DNA from: Acidobacteriota bacterium
GTDB taxonomy: Bacteria; Acidobacteriota; Terriglobia; Terriglobales; Acidobacteriaceae
Direction: 5' to 3'
Assembly: GCA_018268895.1 (NCBI GenBank)
Contig: JAFDVP010000007.1
Span: 124,001-188,000, forward strand
DNA length: 64,000 bases
The translations under genes were made by a program, and so were the position numbers. Under the pieces are notes generated by a model that saw only the letters and a list, made by a program, of their open reading frames with translations, did not search any database and was not told where the DNA came from. Below are positions 25,990 to 34,505 of the stretch, in pieces (the first letter of the stretch is position 1; each line of letters starts with the position of its first letter).

Positions 25990-26709
25990 GTGACGACGGA
26001 GATTCTTGGTGGTGCGACGGTCGCAGCCGTGGCCGTGGGGGGCACGCTGACGTGGGCTGCGCTGTCGCCGCAGTCGCAGATCTTCGGACGGACGCTGGTC
26101 GCTCCCGCGCGACCCGATGAGATTGCGCTGACGTACGACGATGGCCCGAACCCCGCCGCGACGCCGCAGCTGCTGGAGGTGCTGGCGAAGCGGGGTGTTA
26201 GCGCGAGCTTCTTTCTGATCGGCAGGTACGTGCGGCAGTGTCCGGCGCTGGTGCGCGATATCGCCGCGGCTGGACACCTGGTTGGCAATCACTCCATGAC
26301 GCACCCGTGGCTGGCGTGGCAGAGCGCGGCGCGGATTCGCGAAGAGCTCTACGGCGCGAGCGCGGCGATTGAAGACGTTTTGGGTGAGCCGGTGCGCTAT
26401 TTTCGAGCGCCGCACGGCGCCCGGCGGCCACGGGTGCTGAAGACGGCGCGTGAGATGGGCATGGAGCCGGTGCAGTGGAACGTGATCTGCGGCGACTGGG
26501 CCCCGATCGGAGTGGAGAAGATTGTGGGCCGCGCGGCGCGTGGCATCGAACGCAGCCGGCGGCATGGGTTCGCGGCCAACGTGGTGCTGCACGACGGCGG
26601 GCAGCATGGGCTTGGCGTGTCGCGCATGGATACGGTGCGGGCGACGGAGCGGTTGATCGAGCGGTATGCCGCGGCGAAGTTTGTCGCGGTGGATGCGTGG
26701 GGGGAATAG
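25990..26709 (+). CDS. Polysaccharide deacetylase (CE4/NodB domain)
   Basis: The 239-residue product has an N-terminal membrane anchor or signal (about residues 5-22). A NodB-homology domain follows: motif 1 TYDDGPN (catalytic base and metal Asp), motif 2 HSMTHP (metal histidines), motif 3 RAPHGARRP, and a late motif VVLHDGG. Such enzymes remove acetyl groups from peptidoglycan or exopolysaccharide N-acetylglucosamine. I prefer the GTG at 25990, which has AAAGGAG 7 bases upstream, over the GTG at 25963. It stands alone, convergent with hemL. Confidence 0.88.
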   Translation: MTTEILGGATVAAVAVGGTLTWAALSPQSQIFGRTLVAPARPDEIALTYDDGPNPAATPQLLEVLAKRGVSASFFLIGRYVRQCPALVRDIAAAGHLVGNHSMTHPWLAWQSAARIREELYGASAAIEDVLGEPVRYFRAPHGARRPRVLKTAREMGMEPVQWNVICGDWAPIGVEKIVGRAARGIERSRRHGFAANVVLHDGGQHGLGVSRMDTVRATERLIERYAAAKFVAVDAWGE

Positions 26710-26810
26710 CGGAATTTCGTGGCGCCTCGGAAAATGCGGGAATTCTTCGGCTTCGCTCGGAATGACACCGAAATGAGACGGGCGGCGCTTCGCCCGGAAT
26801 GCACGCCTGT

Positions 26811-28121
26811 TTATGAGATGAAGGCCGGTTGTGACTGGAACGCCTTGCGGGCGGCTTCGAGGATGAGCGCGACCTCTTTGGGGCCGTGGGTTGTTGAGAC
26901 GAAGGCGGCCTCGAACTGGCTGGGTGGCAGCCAGACGCCGGCGTCGAGCATGGCGCGGTGGAAGCGTCCGAAGGCGGCGGTGTCGGAGGTCGCGGCAGAG
27001 GCGAAGTCCGTGACCTCGTTGCCGGTGAAGAACCAAGTGAACATGGAGCCGACCTGGTTCGTTGTCAGCTTAACGCCAGCTTCGTGTGCGATGGCGGCGA
27101 CGCCTGTGGCGATGGCGGCGGTCGTCCTTTCAAGCTGCGGGTAGATGCTCTGCTCGTTCGCGATGAGGTGTTCGAGCGTGGCGATGCCTGCGGCCATGGC
27201 GAGCGGGTTTCCGCTCAGCGTTCCGGCCTGGTAGACGGGGCCGAGTGGCGCGAGGTGGCTCATGATGTCGGCGCGTCCTCCGAAGGCCGCGCAGGGCAGG
27301 CCGCCGCCGATGATCTTGCCGAGGGTGGTGAGGTCGGGGGTGATGCCGTAGATCTGCTGCGCGCCGCCGAGCGAGAGCCGGAAGCCGGTCATCACCTCGT
27401 CGAGGACGAGCAGAGCGCCGTGCTGGTGCGCGATGTCGCGTAGCCCCTTGAGGTAGCCGGGCAACGGGGCGATGGTGCCTGCGTTGCCGACGACGGGCTC
27501 CACGATGATGCAGGCGATCTCTTTGGGACGCGCCTCGAAGGCGGCGCGAACGGCATCGAGGTCGTTGAAAGGCACGGCGATGGTGTGCATGGCGGTCTCC
27601 GCCGGAACCCCCGCGGAGCCGGGGATGCCGAGGGTGGCGACCCCGGAGCCTGCCTTGACCAGCATGGCGTCGGAGTGGCCGTGGTAGCAGCCCTCGAACT
27701 TGATGACGAAGTTGCGGCCGGTGAATCCGCGGGCGAGGCGGATGGCGGTCATGCAGGCTTCGGTGCCGGAGTTGACGAAGCGCAGTTTTTCGACGGAGGG
27801 GAAGCACTTCTGGACGAGCGCGGCCAGGTCGGCTTCGGCGGCGGTGGAGGCTCCGAAGCTGGAGCTGCGGCCGGCGGCCTCGCGGATGGCCTCGACGGCG
27901 GGAGGGAAGGCGTGGCCGAGGATCATCGGCCCCCAGGAGCCGAACATGTCGAGGTAGCGGTTGCCGTCCTCATCGTAGAGGTAGGCGCCCTCGGCGCGGG
28001 CGACGAAGGGCGGGTCGCCGCCGACGGAGCGGAAGGCGCGGACGGGCGAGTCGACCCCGCCGGGGAGGAGGGATTCGGCGCGTTGCTGCAACTGGCGGGA
28101 GCGTGTGTGGGAGAGCGGCAT
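26811..28121 (-). CDS. hemL: Glutamate-1-semialdehyde 2,1-aminomutase
   Basis: Class III aminotransferase that makes 5-aminolevulinate from glutamate-1-semialdehyde, the second step of the C5 haem pathway. The PLP-binding lysine lies in [11 protein letters not shown] and the cofactor-ring Asp in [11 protein letters not shown]. The 436-residue length is normal. Starts [30 protein letters not shown], which is typical of HemL. A TATACT box ends 7 bases before the ATG with no ribosome site, so the transcript may be leaderless. No other haem gene is in the window. Confidence 0.95.
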   Translation of the reverse strand: MPLSHTRSRQLQQRAESLLPGGVDSPVRAFRSVGGDPPFVARAEGAYLYDEDGNRYLDMFGSWGPMILGHAFPPAVEAIREAAGRSSSFGASTAAEADLAALVQKCFPSVEKLRFVNSGTEACMTAIRLARGFTGRNFVIKFEGCYHGHSDAMLVKAGSGVATLGIPGSAGVPAETAMHTIAVPFNDLDAVRAAFEARPKEIACIIVEPVVGNAGTIAPLPGYLKGLRDIAHQHGALLVLDEVMTGFRLSLGGAQQIYGITPDLTTLGKIIGGGLPCAAFGGRADIMSHLAPLGPVYQAGTLSGNPLAMAAGIATLEHLIANEQSIYPQLERTTAAIATGVAAIAHEAGVKLTTNQVGSMFTWFFTGNEVTDFASAATSDTAAFGRFHRAMLDAGVWLPPSQFEAAFVSTTHGPKEVALILEAARKAFQSQPAFIS

Positions 28122-28128
28122 CGAATTC

Positions 28129-28134
28129 AGTATA
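28129..28134 (-). promoter_or_regulatory. Candidate -10 box of a leaderless hemL transcript
   Basis: Minus-strand TATACT (inside CTTTTATACTG) lies 7 bases before the hemL ATG at 28121. No Shine-Dalgarno sequence is present. Confidence 0.45.
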
Positions 28135-28177
28135 AAAGCGTGTGGAGGGCGCGAGGTTTTCGGCGGAGGGTTGGTTC

Positions 28178-28218
28178 ATCCCACCCTTCACGATGAAGCC
28201 GTTAAGGGTGGGGCACCC
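28178..28218. repeat. CCCACCCTT/GGGGCACCC hairpin
   Basis: ATCCCACCCTT and AAGGGTGGGGCACCC form a single hairpin of the same family as 32965-33000 and the paired elements at 39764 and 54575. Confidence 0.6.
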
Positions 28219-28257
28219 GGGGTACTAACCTTGCTGGGATTGCCATCTCTTCTTGAG

Positions 28258-28403
28258 GTGTCATTCCGACCGGAGCGGAGTGGAGAGCTTGCCCTGAGCG
28301 AAATCGAATGGGAATCTGCTTTCGATCGAGGGGCAACGAGCGATTGCGGTAGAGAAGCGGATCTCTCCACTACGCGGCTTCGCCGCTTCGGTCGAGATGA
28401 CAC
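28258..28403. repeat. 146-bp composite inverted repeat (REPIN-like)
   Basis: GTGTCATTCCGACCG and CGGTCGAGATGACAC are inverted ends with two mismatches. AGCGGAGTGGAGAG / CTCTCCACTACGCGGCTT extend the match inward. The core includes CCCTGAGC...TCGAATGGGAATC. It is a subtype of the TGTCATCCTGAGC family. Confidence 0.65.
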
Positions 28404-28449
28404 GGGGTTGAGATTGAATGACGGCAGACAAGATTTGCGGGTGAGGAGC

Positions 28450-28896
28450 ATGACTGAGGCCGATCGCGCGAAGATCGAAGGGCATCCGGTGCTGCTGTAC
28501 GACGGCGTTTGCGCGTTGTGCAACGGCCTGGTTCGCTTTGTGCTGAAGCGTGATGCGATGGGCATCTTCCGGTTCGCCGCGCTGCAGAGCGATGTGGCTC
28601 GGGAGCTTGTGGGTGACGGAGCAGTTGCGCTGGACGGCGTTGTGCTGGTTGCCGCGGCGCTTACCGCGGAGCAGCGCGTCTACCGGCGAACGGATGCGGT
28701 GGTGGAAGCGCTCCGTCTGTTAGGGCATCGCTGGCTGGCGAGGGCGCTGGCCGTGGTGCCGCGAGCGGTGCGCGAGGCGGGGTACGGCGTGGTGGCGCGG
28801 CTGCGATACCTGCTCTTCGGGCGATATGAGGTCTGTCCGCTTCCGCCGGTGGAGACGCGCGGACGATTTGCCGGCCTTGTGCGCGCGGGCGAATAG
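28450..28896 (+). CDS. DCC1-like thiol-disulfide oxidoreductase family protein (DUF393)
   Basis: The 148-residue protein begins with the family signature VLLYDGVCALCNGLVRFVLK, where the DGxCxLC core gives the DCC name. The CxxC-type pair (GVCALC) is intact. A helical, Arg-rich C-terminal half follows. The physiological partner is unknown; family members are presumed thiol-disulfide exchange proteins. The ATG at 28450 has AGGAG directly upstream. It precedes purM by 108 bases in the same direction. Confidence 0.85.
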   Translation: MTEADRAKIEGHPVLLYDGVCALCNGLVRFVLKRDAMGIFRFAALQSDVARELVGDGAVALDGVVLVAAALTAEQRVYRRTDAVVEALRLLGHRWLARALAVVPRAVREAGYGVVARLRYLLFGRYEVCPLPPVETRGRFAGLVRAGE

Positions 28897-29004
28897 AGAA
28901 CGCGAAAAATCCTTTGTTTACAGGCCATTTAACGTATACACGCCTCATGCTGCTAGACTGAAAACTCTGCACGACTTCATATTTCTTTCCCCTGGAGAGC
29001 ACCC

Positions 29005-30138
29005 TTGCCGGAGAATCTGTCCGCCCCTGATGTGGCAACAGCCGATCGATCGAAACAGAAGTCCGGTGGGACGAAGAGTGTCTCAGGCAAGGCGGCCGCG
29101 CCGTCGAAGAAGCCGGTGAGCTATGCCGATGCCGGGGTCGACATCTCGGCGGCGGACAAGTCCAAGCATCGCATCAAGATGCTGGCGCGCAAGACGTTCA
29201 ACAAGCAGGTGCTGAGCGAAATCGGCGGCTTTGGCGGCCTGTTTGCGCTCGATCTGGAGAAGTACCCGGACCCGGTGCTGGTGTCGTCGGCCGACGGCGT
29301 GGGGACGAAGCTGAAGGTCGCCTTCGACCTCGGCATTCATCACACGGTCGGGCAGGACCTGGTGAACCACTGCGTGAACGACATTGCGGTGCAGGGCGCG
29401 ACGCCGCTGTTCTTCCTCGACTACCTGGCGACAGGCAAGCTGGAGAACTCCGTCGTCGAGACGGTGGTGCAGGGCATCTCCGACGCCTGCCGCGCCAACG
29501 GCTGCGCGCTGATCGGCGGCGAGACGGCGCAGATGCCGGGCTTCTACTCCGACGGCGAGTACGATCTTGCCGGAACGATCATCGGCGCGGTGAGCCGCGA
29601 CAAGATCATTACCGGCGATGGAATCCAGGTGGGCGATGTGCTGCTCGGTTTGCCGTCGAACGGCCTGCACACCAATGGCTACTCGCTGGCGCGCAAGCTG
29701 CTGTTCGAGGTGGCGAAGTATGGCCCGGACCAGTACGTCAACGAGCTGAAGGACAAGACCGGCGCGGCGCTGATGCGCGTCCACCGCAGCTATCTTGCGA
29801 TCGTCAAGAAACTGACGAACGGCGACGTGGTGAGCGGCATGGCGCACATCACCGGCGGTGGCATTACGGAAAATCTGCCGCGTATCTTTCCCAAGGGCGT
29901 GGGCGCGCAGGTGGACCTTGCGTCGTGGCAGGTCCCGCCGCTCTTCGAGCATCTGCAGAAGCTGGGCAACGTCGAGCGCGACGAGATGCTGCGCACCTTC
30001 AACATGGGCATCGGGATGATCGTGGTAGTGCCGGCGGATAAGGTGAAGAAGGCCAAGGCGATCCTGAACCGCGCCAACGAGCGGCACTTCATCATCGGCA
30101 GGATCGTTCGCGGCGAGCGCAAGGTGAGCTACAACTAG
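29005..30138 (+). CDS. purM: Phosphoribosylformylglycinamidine cyclo-ligase
   Basis: Closes the imidazole ring of 5-aminoimidazole ribotide, fifth step of purine synthesis. The 377-residue product has the normal PurM body from SYADAGVDISAADKSKHRI on, with DGVGTKLKVAFD, NDIAVQGATPLFFLDY and GGETAQMPGFY as readable ATP- and substrate-binding segments. About 36 extra N-terminal residues, rich in Lys, Ser and Ala, precede it. The start is taken as TTG at 29005 with GGAG 7 bases upstream, and no later start fits the conserved SYADAG. purN lies 2.2 kb downstream, separated by an aldolase and a radical SAM gene. Confidence 0.94.
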   Translation: MPENLSAPDVATADRSKQKSGGTKSVSGKAAAPSKKPVSYADAGVDISAADKSKHRIKMLARKTFNKQVLSEIGGFGGLFALDLEKYPDPVLVSSADGVGTKLKVAFDLGIHHTVGQDLVNHCVNDIAVQGATPLFFLDYLATGKLENSVVETVVQGISDACRANGCALIGGETAQMPGFYSDGEYDLAGTIIGAVSRDKIITGDGIQVGDVLLGLPSNGLHTNGYSLARKLLFEVAKYGPDQYVNELKDKTGAALMRVHRSYLAIVKKLTNGDVVSGMAHITGGGITENLPRIFPKGVGAQVDLASWQVPPLFEHLQKLGNVERDEMLRTFNMGIGMIVVVPADKVKKAKAILNRANERHFIIGRIVRGERKVSYN

Positions 30139-30217
30139 CGGCGTGCTTTGCGCGGTGGCTAAGCTGTTTTTTTTGAGACAGAGTCATTCTTGCGTGGAGC
30201 TATGTGGGTTTCCCCGC

Positions 30218-30368
30218 CACTTTGTCATCCTGAGCGAAGGGTTCGCAGCTTTTCGCGAACCCGGAGTCGAAGGACCTGTATTTTTTGTGACTGGTAGATT
30301 CTCATCATGGGAAGTGCGGAAATGCAGGTCCTTCGACTCCGCTGCGCTCCGCTCAGGATGACAAAGTG
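30218..30368. repeat. 151-bp composite inverted repeat (REPIN-like), best copy
   Basis: CACTTTGTCATCCTGAGCG (30218-30236) is perfectly inverted at 30350-30368. Each arm contains GAGTCGAAGGACCTG or its complement, and the left arm carries an extra internal hairpin (GGGTTCGC/GCGAACCC). A core of about 45 bases begins TATTTTTTGTG. It lies between the converging purM and aldolase genes. Confidence 0.8.
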
Positions 30369-30428
30369 ATGCAGGTCCTTCCATTCGACTCTGCCCAGTG
30401 CCATGCCGATACCGCTGGCTGCAAACGC

Positions 30429-31100
30429 TCAGTGCATGTTTCTGACGTAGCGTTCCTTCGCCTGAAGCAGGTCGCTGATGGCGAGCGGTTGCAGCGGCCG
30501 CGCTGACCCCAGTTGATGCGCGACGAGACAGATGTGGGCGAAGTGTTCGACCGTCTCCATCTTGAGGAAGGCATCGAGCAGGCTGTCGCCGTAGGTGACG
30601 GCGCCGTGGTTCGCCATCAGGATGGCGGAGTGCGTGGGGATGAGATGCGCGAGGCTGGCGGCGAGATCGTCCGTGCCTGTGGTCGCGTATGGGGCAAGCG
30701 GAACGGGGCCGATGGTCATGATGGCTTCCGCGCACAGAGGTTCGTCGAGCGCGCGTCCTGCGCAGGCAAAGCCTGTTGCAATAGGCGGATGCGCATGGAC
30801 GACGGCGTTGACGTCGGGGCGGGCCTTGTAAACCGCAAGGTGCATCCCGATCTCGCTGGTGACCTTCTTCGATCCAGAGAGCTGGCGTCCGGCCAGGTCG
30901 ACCGTCACCATCTCCCCGGCCTTCATCAGGTATTTGCTGCAACCGGTTGGGGTCGCGAGTATGCGGTCGGGCGCGATCCGTACCGAGAGGTTGCCGGATG
31001 TTCCCGGCGTGAATCCAATGCGCGATAGCCATCTGCCGAACCTGACCAGCTCGCGGGCCAGATCACGCTCATTTGCGAATCCGTTCTCGGTATAAGTCAA
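30429..31100 (-). CDS. Class II aldolase/adducin family protein
   Basis: The 223-residue zinc-dependent aldolase is of the fuculose/rhamnulose phosphate type. The phosphate-binding GTSGNLSVR, the metal site AVVHAHPP and a later ANHGAVTYG supply the expected His ligands. It probably splits or forms a phosphorylated sugar or acts on a related aldehyde; the substrate is not readable. It starts with TTG at 31100 after GGGAG (8 bases). It is transcribed divergently from the radical SAM gene, with only 99 bases between them. Confidence 0.87.
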   Translation of the reverse strand: MTYTENGFANERDLARELVRFGRWLSRIGFTPGTSGNLSVRIAPDRILATPTGCSKYLMKAGEMVTVDLAGRQLSGSKKVTSEIGMHLAVYKARPDVNAVVHAHPPIATGFACAGRALDEPLCAEAIMTIGPVPLAPYATTGTDDLAASLAHLIPTHSAILMANHGAVTYGDSLLDAFLKMETVEHFAHICLVAHQLGSARPLQPLAISDLLQAKERYVRNMH

Positions 31101-31142
31101 GCAGGTTCTCCCTTTTATGGAGAGATCATTTCATCACATCTG

Positions 31143-31199
31143 ATGCAAAAGCGCGTGACCGTGAAAAAAGCATCCTACCTCACAAGAGATGGGGTGTAA
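31143..31199 (+). CDS. Possible 18-residue micro-ORF abutting the radical SAM gene
   Basis: ATG at 31143 opens MQKRVTVKKASYLTRDGV, and its TAA directly touches the ATG of the radical SAM gene (TAA-ATG). Perfect abutment suggests translational coupling or a leader peptide, and small peptides next to radical SAM enzymes can be substrates. No good ribosome site precedes it (a GGAGAG lies about 18 bases upstream), so chance is the main alternative. Confidence 0.2.
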   Translation: MQKRVTVKKASYLTRDGV

Positions 31200-32222
31200 A
31201 TGAAGACCAGCGAAGTGTTACATGCGTGGGCCGGAATCCTGAAAGGCTACAAACCATCTCTTTCCATAGAGATCACAAAGGAATGCCCGCTCCGGTGTCC
31301 TGGGTGTTACGCATTTGACGCTGCCCACCTCGGTGGGGAGACCGCATTGCGCCAGTTGTCTGATTTTAAAGGCGATGAGTTGGTGAAGAGGATCCTGGCA
31401 ATCGTAGACCGGGAAAGGCCGCTGCACGTCTCCCTGGTAGGCGGAGACCCGCTGGTGCGATATCGCGAGTTGGAGATGCTGCTCCCTGAGCTGAACGCGC
31501 GCGGCATTCACACCCAGGTCGTGACGAGCGCGTTCCGCGTGATTCCCGCGGAGTGGAAGAGGTTCAAGCGCCTGAATGTGGTGGTGTCGATCGATGGCCT
31601 GCAACCGGAACACGACGAGCGGCGCAAGCCGGCGACCTATGAGCGCATCCTGAAGAATATCGCCGATGCAAAAGTGACGATCCACTCGACGATCACGGGC
31701 AATATCGCCGCGCGTCCGGGATACCTGGAAGAGTTTCTTCGCTTCTGGAGTTCGCGTCCGGAGATCAACAAGGTCTGGTTCAGCTTGTTTACTCCGCAGG
31801 TTGGCGCGACGGGGCCGGAGATCCTGACGCGCGAGCAACGCGCTTTTGTGGTCGAAGATCTTCTGAGGCTGCGCGTGCAGTATCCCATCCTCGACATGCA
31901 CGACACGCTGATCCGGGAGATACTTCACCCTCCCGCCAGCCCGAAGGATTGCATCTTTGCGCGAACGACGCACACGATCTCGGCGGATTTGAAGACGAAG
32001 ATTACGCCGTGCCAGTTCGGAGGCAATCCCGACTGCTCGCAGTGCGGTTGCATTGCATCGATGGGCCTCGCCGCAGTGGGACACCATCGCGTCGCGGGGC
32101 CATTGACCGCGGGACACCTGTTCTTTGCCTCTGATCGAATGGGCAGCGCCTGGCGATCAGCAAAGAGCGCGCTTACAAACACCGCTCCTGAGGTCGAGCC
32201 ACAACCGTTCCCCATCCTGTAG
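31200..32222 (+). CDS. Radical SAM protein, unassigned function
   Basis: The 340-residue enzyme has the 4Fe-4S/SAM motif CPLRCPGC (CxxxCxxC) in SIEITKECPLRCPGCYAFD. A radical-SAM barrel follows, with VSLVGGDPLVRYRELE (the GGE-like motif is GGD here) and VSIDGLQPEHDERR. A late cysteine group (DCIFAR, ITPCQFGGNPDCSQCGC) looks like an auxiliary cluster site of the SPASM or twitch kind, though spacing is not canonical. The substrate is unknown. Flanking genes are a class II aldolase (divergent) and purN (103 bases downstream). Confidence 0.88.
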   Translation: MKTSEVLHAWAGILKGYKPSLSIEITKECPLRCPGCYAFDAAHLGGETALRQLSDFKGDELVKRILAIVDRERPLHVSLVGGDPLVRYRELEMLLPELNARGIHTQVVTSAFRVIPAEWKRFKRLNVVVSIDGLQPEHDERRKPATYERILKNIADAKVTIHSTITGNIAARPGYLEEFLRFWSSRPEINKVWFSLFTPQVGATGPEILTREQRAFVVEDLLRLRVQYPILDMHDTLIREILHPPASPKDCIFARTTHTISADLKTKITPCQFGGNPDCSQCGCIASMGLAAVGHHRVAGPLTAGHLFFASDRMGSAWRSAKSALTNTAPEVEPQPFPIL

Positions 32223-32325
32223 AACTCATCTGGAGACTTGTAGCCGATCGTGTTCCTTGAGGAGAGCTGATCCCGCACATTGAGGGCAGGTGCTCGCTTA
32301 GAATCGGGACTAAGGGCTCATCACA

Positions 32326-32940
32326 GTGCATCGATTAGGCATTCTCCTCTCCGGTAGAGGCTCCAACTTTCTTGCGATTCATCGCGCCATCGTTGATGGG
32401 CGCATTTCCGGCGCGGAGATTGCCGTCGTGCTCTCGAACAAACCCGAGGCCCCGGGGCTGGATGCGGCGCGGTCGCTCGGCCTGAAGGCGCTGGCTATCC
32501 CACAGGAGGGAAAGGGCCCGGAGGCGCGCGCCGTTCACGATACAAAGATGATCGCGGCACTGGCGGACCATGGCGTCGATCTTGTTTGCCTGGCCGGGTA
32601 CATGCGCATCATCACTCCGGCGTTCGTGGAGGCGTTCCCGAACCGCATCCTCAACGTGCATCCGTCGCTGCTGCCGGCGTTCCCTGGGCTCGATGCGCAG
32701 CACCAGGCATTCGACTACGGTGCCAAGGTGGCAGGCTGCACGGTTCACTTTGTCGACGAGGCGGTCGACCACGGTGTCATCATCCTGCAGAAGACTGTTC
32801 CGGTGCTCGACGAGGACACAGCGGAGTTGCTATCGGCGCGGATCCTGGAGCAGGAACACATCGCCTATCCCGAGGCGATTGCGCGCGTGCTGAGCGGAGC
32901 GTATCGCGTCGAGGGACGACGGTTCTTGCCCGTGAAGTAG
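32326..32940 (+). CDS. purN: Phosphoribosylglycinamide formyltransferase
   Basis: Transfers a formyl group from 10-formyl-THF to GAR, third step of purine synthesis. The 204-residue protein carries LLSGRGSNF at the start, the catalytic Asn/His segment RILNVHPSLLPAFPGLDAQHQA, and the late Asp in VDHGVIILQKTVP. It begins with GTG at 32326 (MHRLGILLSG). It is one of two purine genes in the window; purM is 2.2 kb upstream on the same strand, so they are not a tight operon here. Confidence 0.95.
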   Translation: MHRLGILLSGRGSNFLAIHRAIVDGRISGAEIAVVLSNKPEAPGLDAARSLGLKALAIPQEGKGPEARAVHDTKMIAALADHGVDLVCLAGYMRIITPAFVEAFPNRILNVHPSLLPAFPGLDAQHQAFDYGAKVAGCTVHFVDEAVDHGVIILQKTVPVLDEDTAELLSARILEQEHIAYPEAIARVLSGAYRVEGRRFLPVK

Positions 32941-32964
32941 CTCGTGTTCTCTTTGATGGCTTCG

Positions 32965-33000
32965 ATCCCACCCTTCGCTGCCGCGAAGGATGGGGCATCC
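32965..33000. repeat. CCCACCCTTCGC/GCGAAGGATGGGGCAT hairpin
   Basis: ATCCCACCCTTCGC pairs with GCGAAGGATGGGGCA around a short loop. It lies between the convergent purN and htrA-type genes and could act as a terminator, but has no T-run. Confidence 0.6.
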
Positions 33001-33024
33001 GGCGGTTGACGAGATGCCGCTGTG

Positions 33025-34224
33025 CTATGTCGTCTGTCCGCCGCGCTGGTCCTTGGCGTCGCCGAGTGTGACCTTGACGTCCATCTTCCTACGTCCGCGG
33101 AAGATGGTGACGGTGACGACATCGCCTGCGCGATGGGAGTTCATGGCCGCGGAGAGGTCCTGCGGGCTGGTGATCTCGTCGCCGTCCATGGCGACGATCA
33201 GGTCGCCGCCCAGCATGACCGGCGTGTTGCCCTGGTAGTAGCGCTGGGTTCCGCCGCGAAGGCCGGCCTTTTCGGCGGCCCCGCCGGGCAGAACGCGCTC
33301 GATGAGAATGCCGTAGTCGGCGGCGAGGCCAATCTGCTCGGCCTGGTCGGGCCCGATGGGCAGGGTGACGATGTCGAGCGTCGGGCGGCGGATGTAGCCG
33401 TACTTCGCGTAGTCGTCGAGGATGGCGCGCGCCGTGTTGATGGGGATGGCGAAGCCGATGCCCGAGCTCTGGTCGGCGCCGTTGGAGGCGATCATGGTGG
33501 TGATGCCGATAACCTCGCCGCGCGAGTTCAGCAGCGGGCCGCCGGAGTTGCCGGGGTTGACGGCGGCGTCGGTCTGGATGGCGTCCTCAATCGGGTTGCC
33601 GTTGGGGCCGCGGATGGAGCGGATGGCGGAGATGATGCCGCGCGTCATCGTGCCGTTGAGGCCGAAGGGATTGCCGATGGCATAGACCCGCTGGCCGACC
33701 ATCAGGTTGCGCGAGTCGGAGAGCGTGACCGGGGTCAGGTTGGGAGCGTCGATCTTGATCAGCGCGAGGTCGTGGTTGGGGTCGCGAGCCAGCACCTTGG
33801 CCTTGTACTTGTGCTTGTCGGCAAGCGCGGCTTCAACGCGCTGCGCGTTGCCGATGACGTGGTTGTTGGTGAGGATCAGCCCGTCCTTGGTGAGGACGAA
33901 GCCCGAACCCTGGCCCTGCTGCGGCACGGGGCCATAGAAGAAGTCGAAGGCCACCTCGGTGGAGGTGATGTTGACGACCGAAGGCAGTGCCTTCTTGTAG
34001 ACGCCGATGTTCTGCTGCTCCTCGGAATCGAAGGCGGGCGCGGCGGCGGCGTTGGTCAACTGAAAGCTGCCCAGTGGTCCGCTGACGGTGGCCGTGCCCG
34101 TGGCCTCGGCGCGCTGCGTGGAGTGCAGCCAGGGAAAGAGCTTTCCGGCGGACGAGGAGTGCGTCGTGACATAGTAAAAGCCGCTAAGCAGAAGCAGGAC
34201 AAGCAGAACTGGGCGCAGTTTCAT
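33025..34224 (-). CDS. HtrA/DegP-type serine protease with one PDZ domain
   Basis: The 399-residue envelope protease has one N-terminal membrane segment (PVLLVLLLLSGFYYV), a trypsin-like domain and a single C-terminal PDZ domain, the DegS-like layout. The triad is readable: His122 (NNHVIG), Asp152 (NHDLALIKI) and Ser227 (NPGNSGGPL). It should degrade or sense misfolded periplasmic proteins. The ATG at 34224 is preceded by GGAAGGAATC at some distance. It is divergent from the cytochrome/dehydrogenase fusion gene and may answer to envelope stress, but no sigma-E-type promoter is recognisable. Confidence 0.93.
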   Translation of the reverse strand: MKLRPVLLVLLLLSGFYYVTTHSSSAGKLFPWLHSTQRAEATGTATVSGPLGSFQLTNAAAAPAFDSEEQQNIGVYKKALPSVVNITSTEVAFDFFYGPVPQQGQGSGFVLTKDGLILTNNHVIGNAQRVEAALADKHKYKAKVLARDPNHDLALIKIDAPNLTPVTLSDSRNLMVGQRVYAIGNPFGLNGTMTRGIISAIRSIRGPNGNPIEDAIQTDAAVNPGNSGGPLLNSRGEVIGITTMIASNGADQSSGIGFAIPINTARAILDDYAKYGYIRRPTLDIVTLPIGPDQAEQIGLAADYGILIERVLPGGAAEKAGLRGGTQRYYQGNTPVMLGGDLIVAMDGDEITSPQDLSAAMNSHRAGDVVTVTIFRGRRKMDVKVTLGDAKDQRGGQTT

Positions 34225-34505
34225 ATGGATAACCCGGAGATTCCTTCCGTCGCAGCCGCTGGGCGCGCGGCCTTGGTTAATTGTATCGAGCGGCGGGGCG
34301 GCAGGCTACACGCGGCGTTGCCTGCGCACCGGCCGCAATGGCAGGCGGGTGGATAAACGGCACATGCCCGTGGCGGCATGTTGCTGGTAAAGTAGGCTTC
34401 TGAGTTTTTTTGAGGGTGTTCGCGTTCCCGTCAACGATCAGGCATTCAACCCATCCTGTCTTCCAGACGCAAGGTCACAGCGACGTTCACCGAAAAGAGG
34501 CACGC

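Larger units (their letters stand above)
28122..28449. other. Divergent intergenic region filled by two repeats
   Basis: This 328-base stretch between hemL and the DCC gene contains no gene. It holds the hemL promoter box, a GGGGCACCC-type hairpin (28178-28218) and a 146-bp composite inverted repeat (28258-28403). Confidence 0.6.

Noticed and set aside
30139..30178. T8 run after purM as a terminator
   Set aside because: A long T-run exists (about 30167-30174) but the preceding GC-rich bases form only a weak, interrupted stem; left unannotated.
33022..34356. 444-codon plus-strand frame over the HtrA-type gene
   Set aside because: Shadow of the protease gene; Gly/Val/Asp-rich without motifs, while the minus strand shows a complete catalytic triad and PDZ domain.
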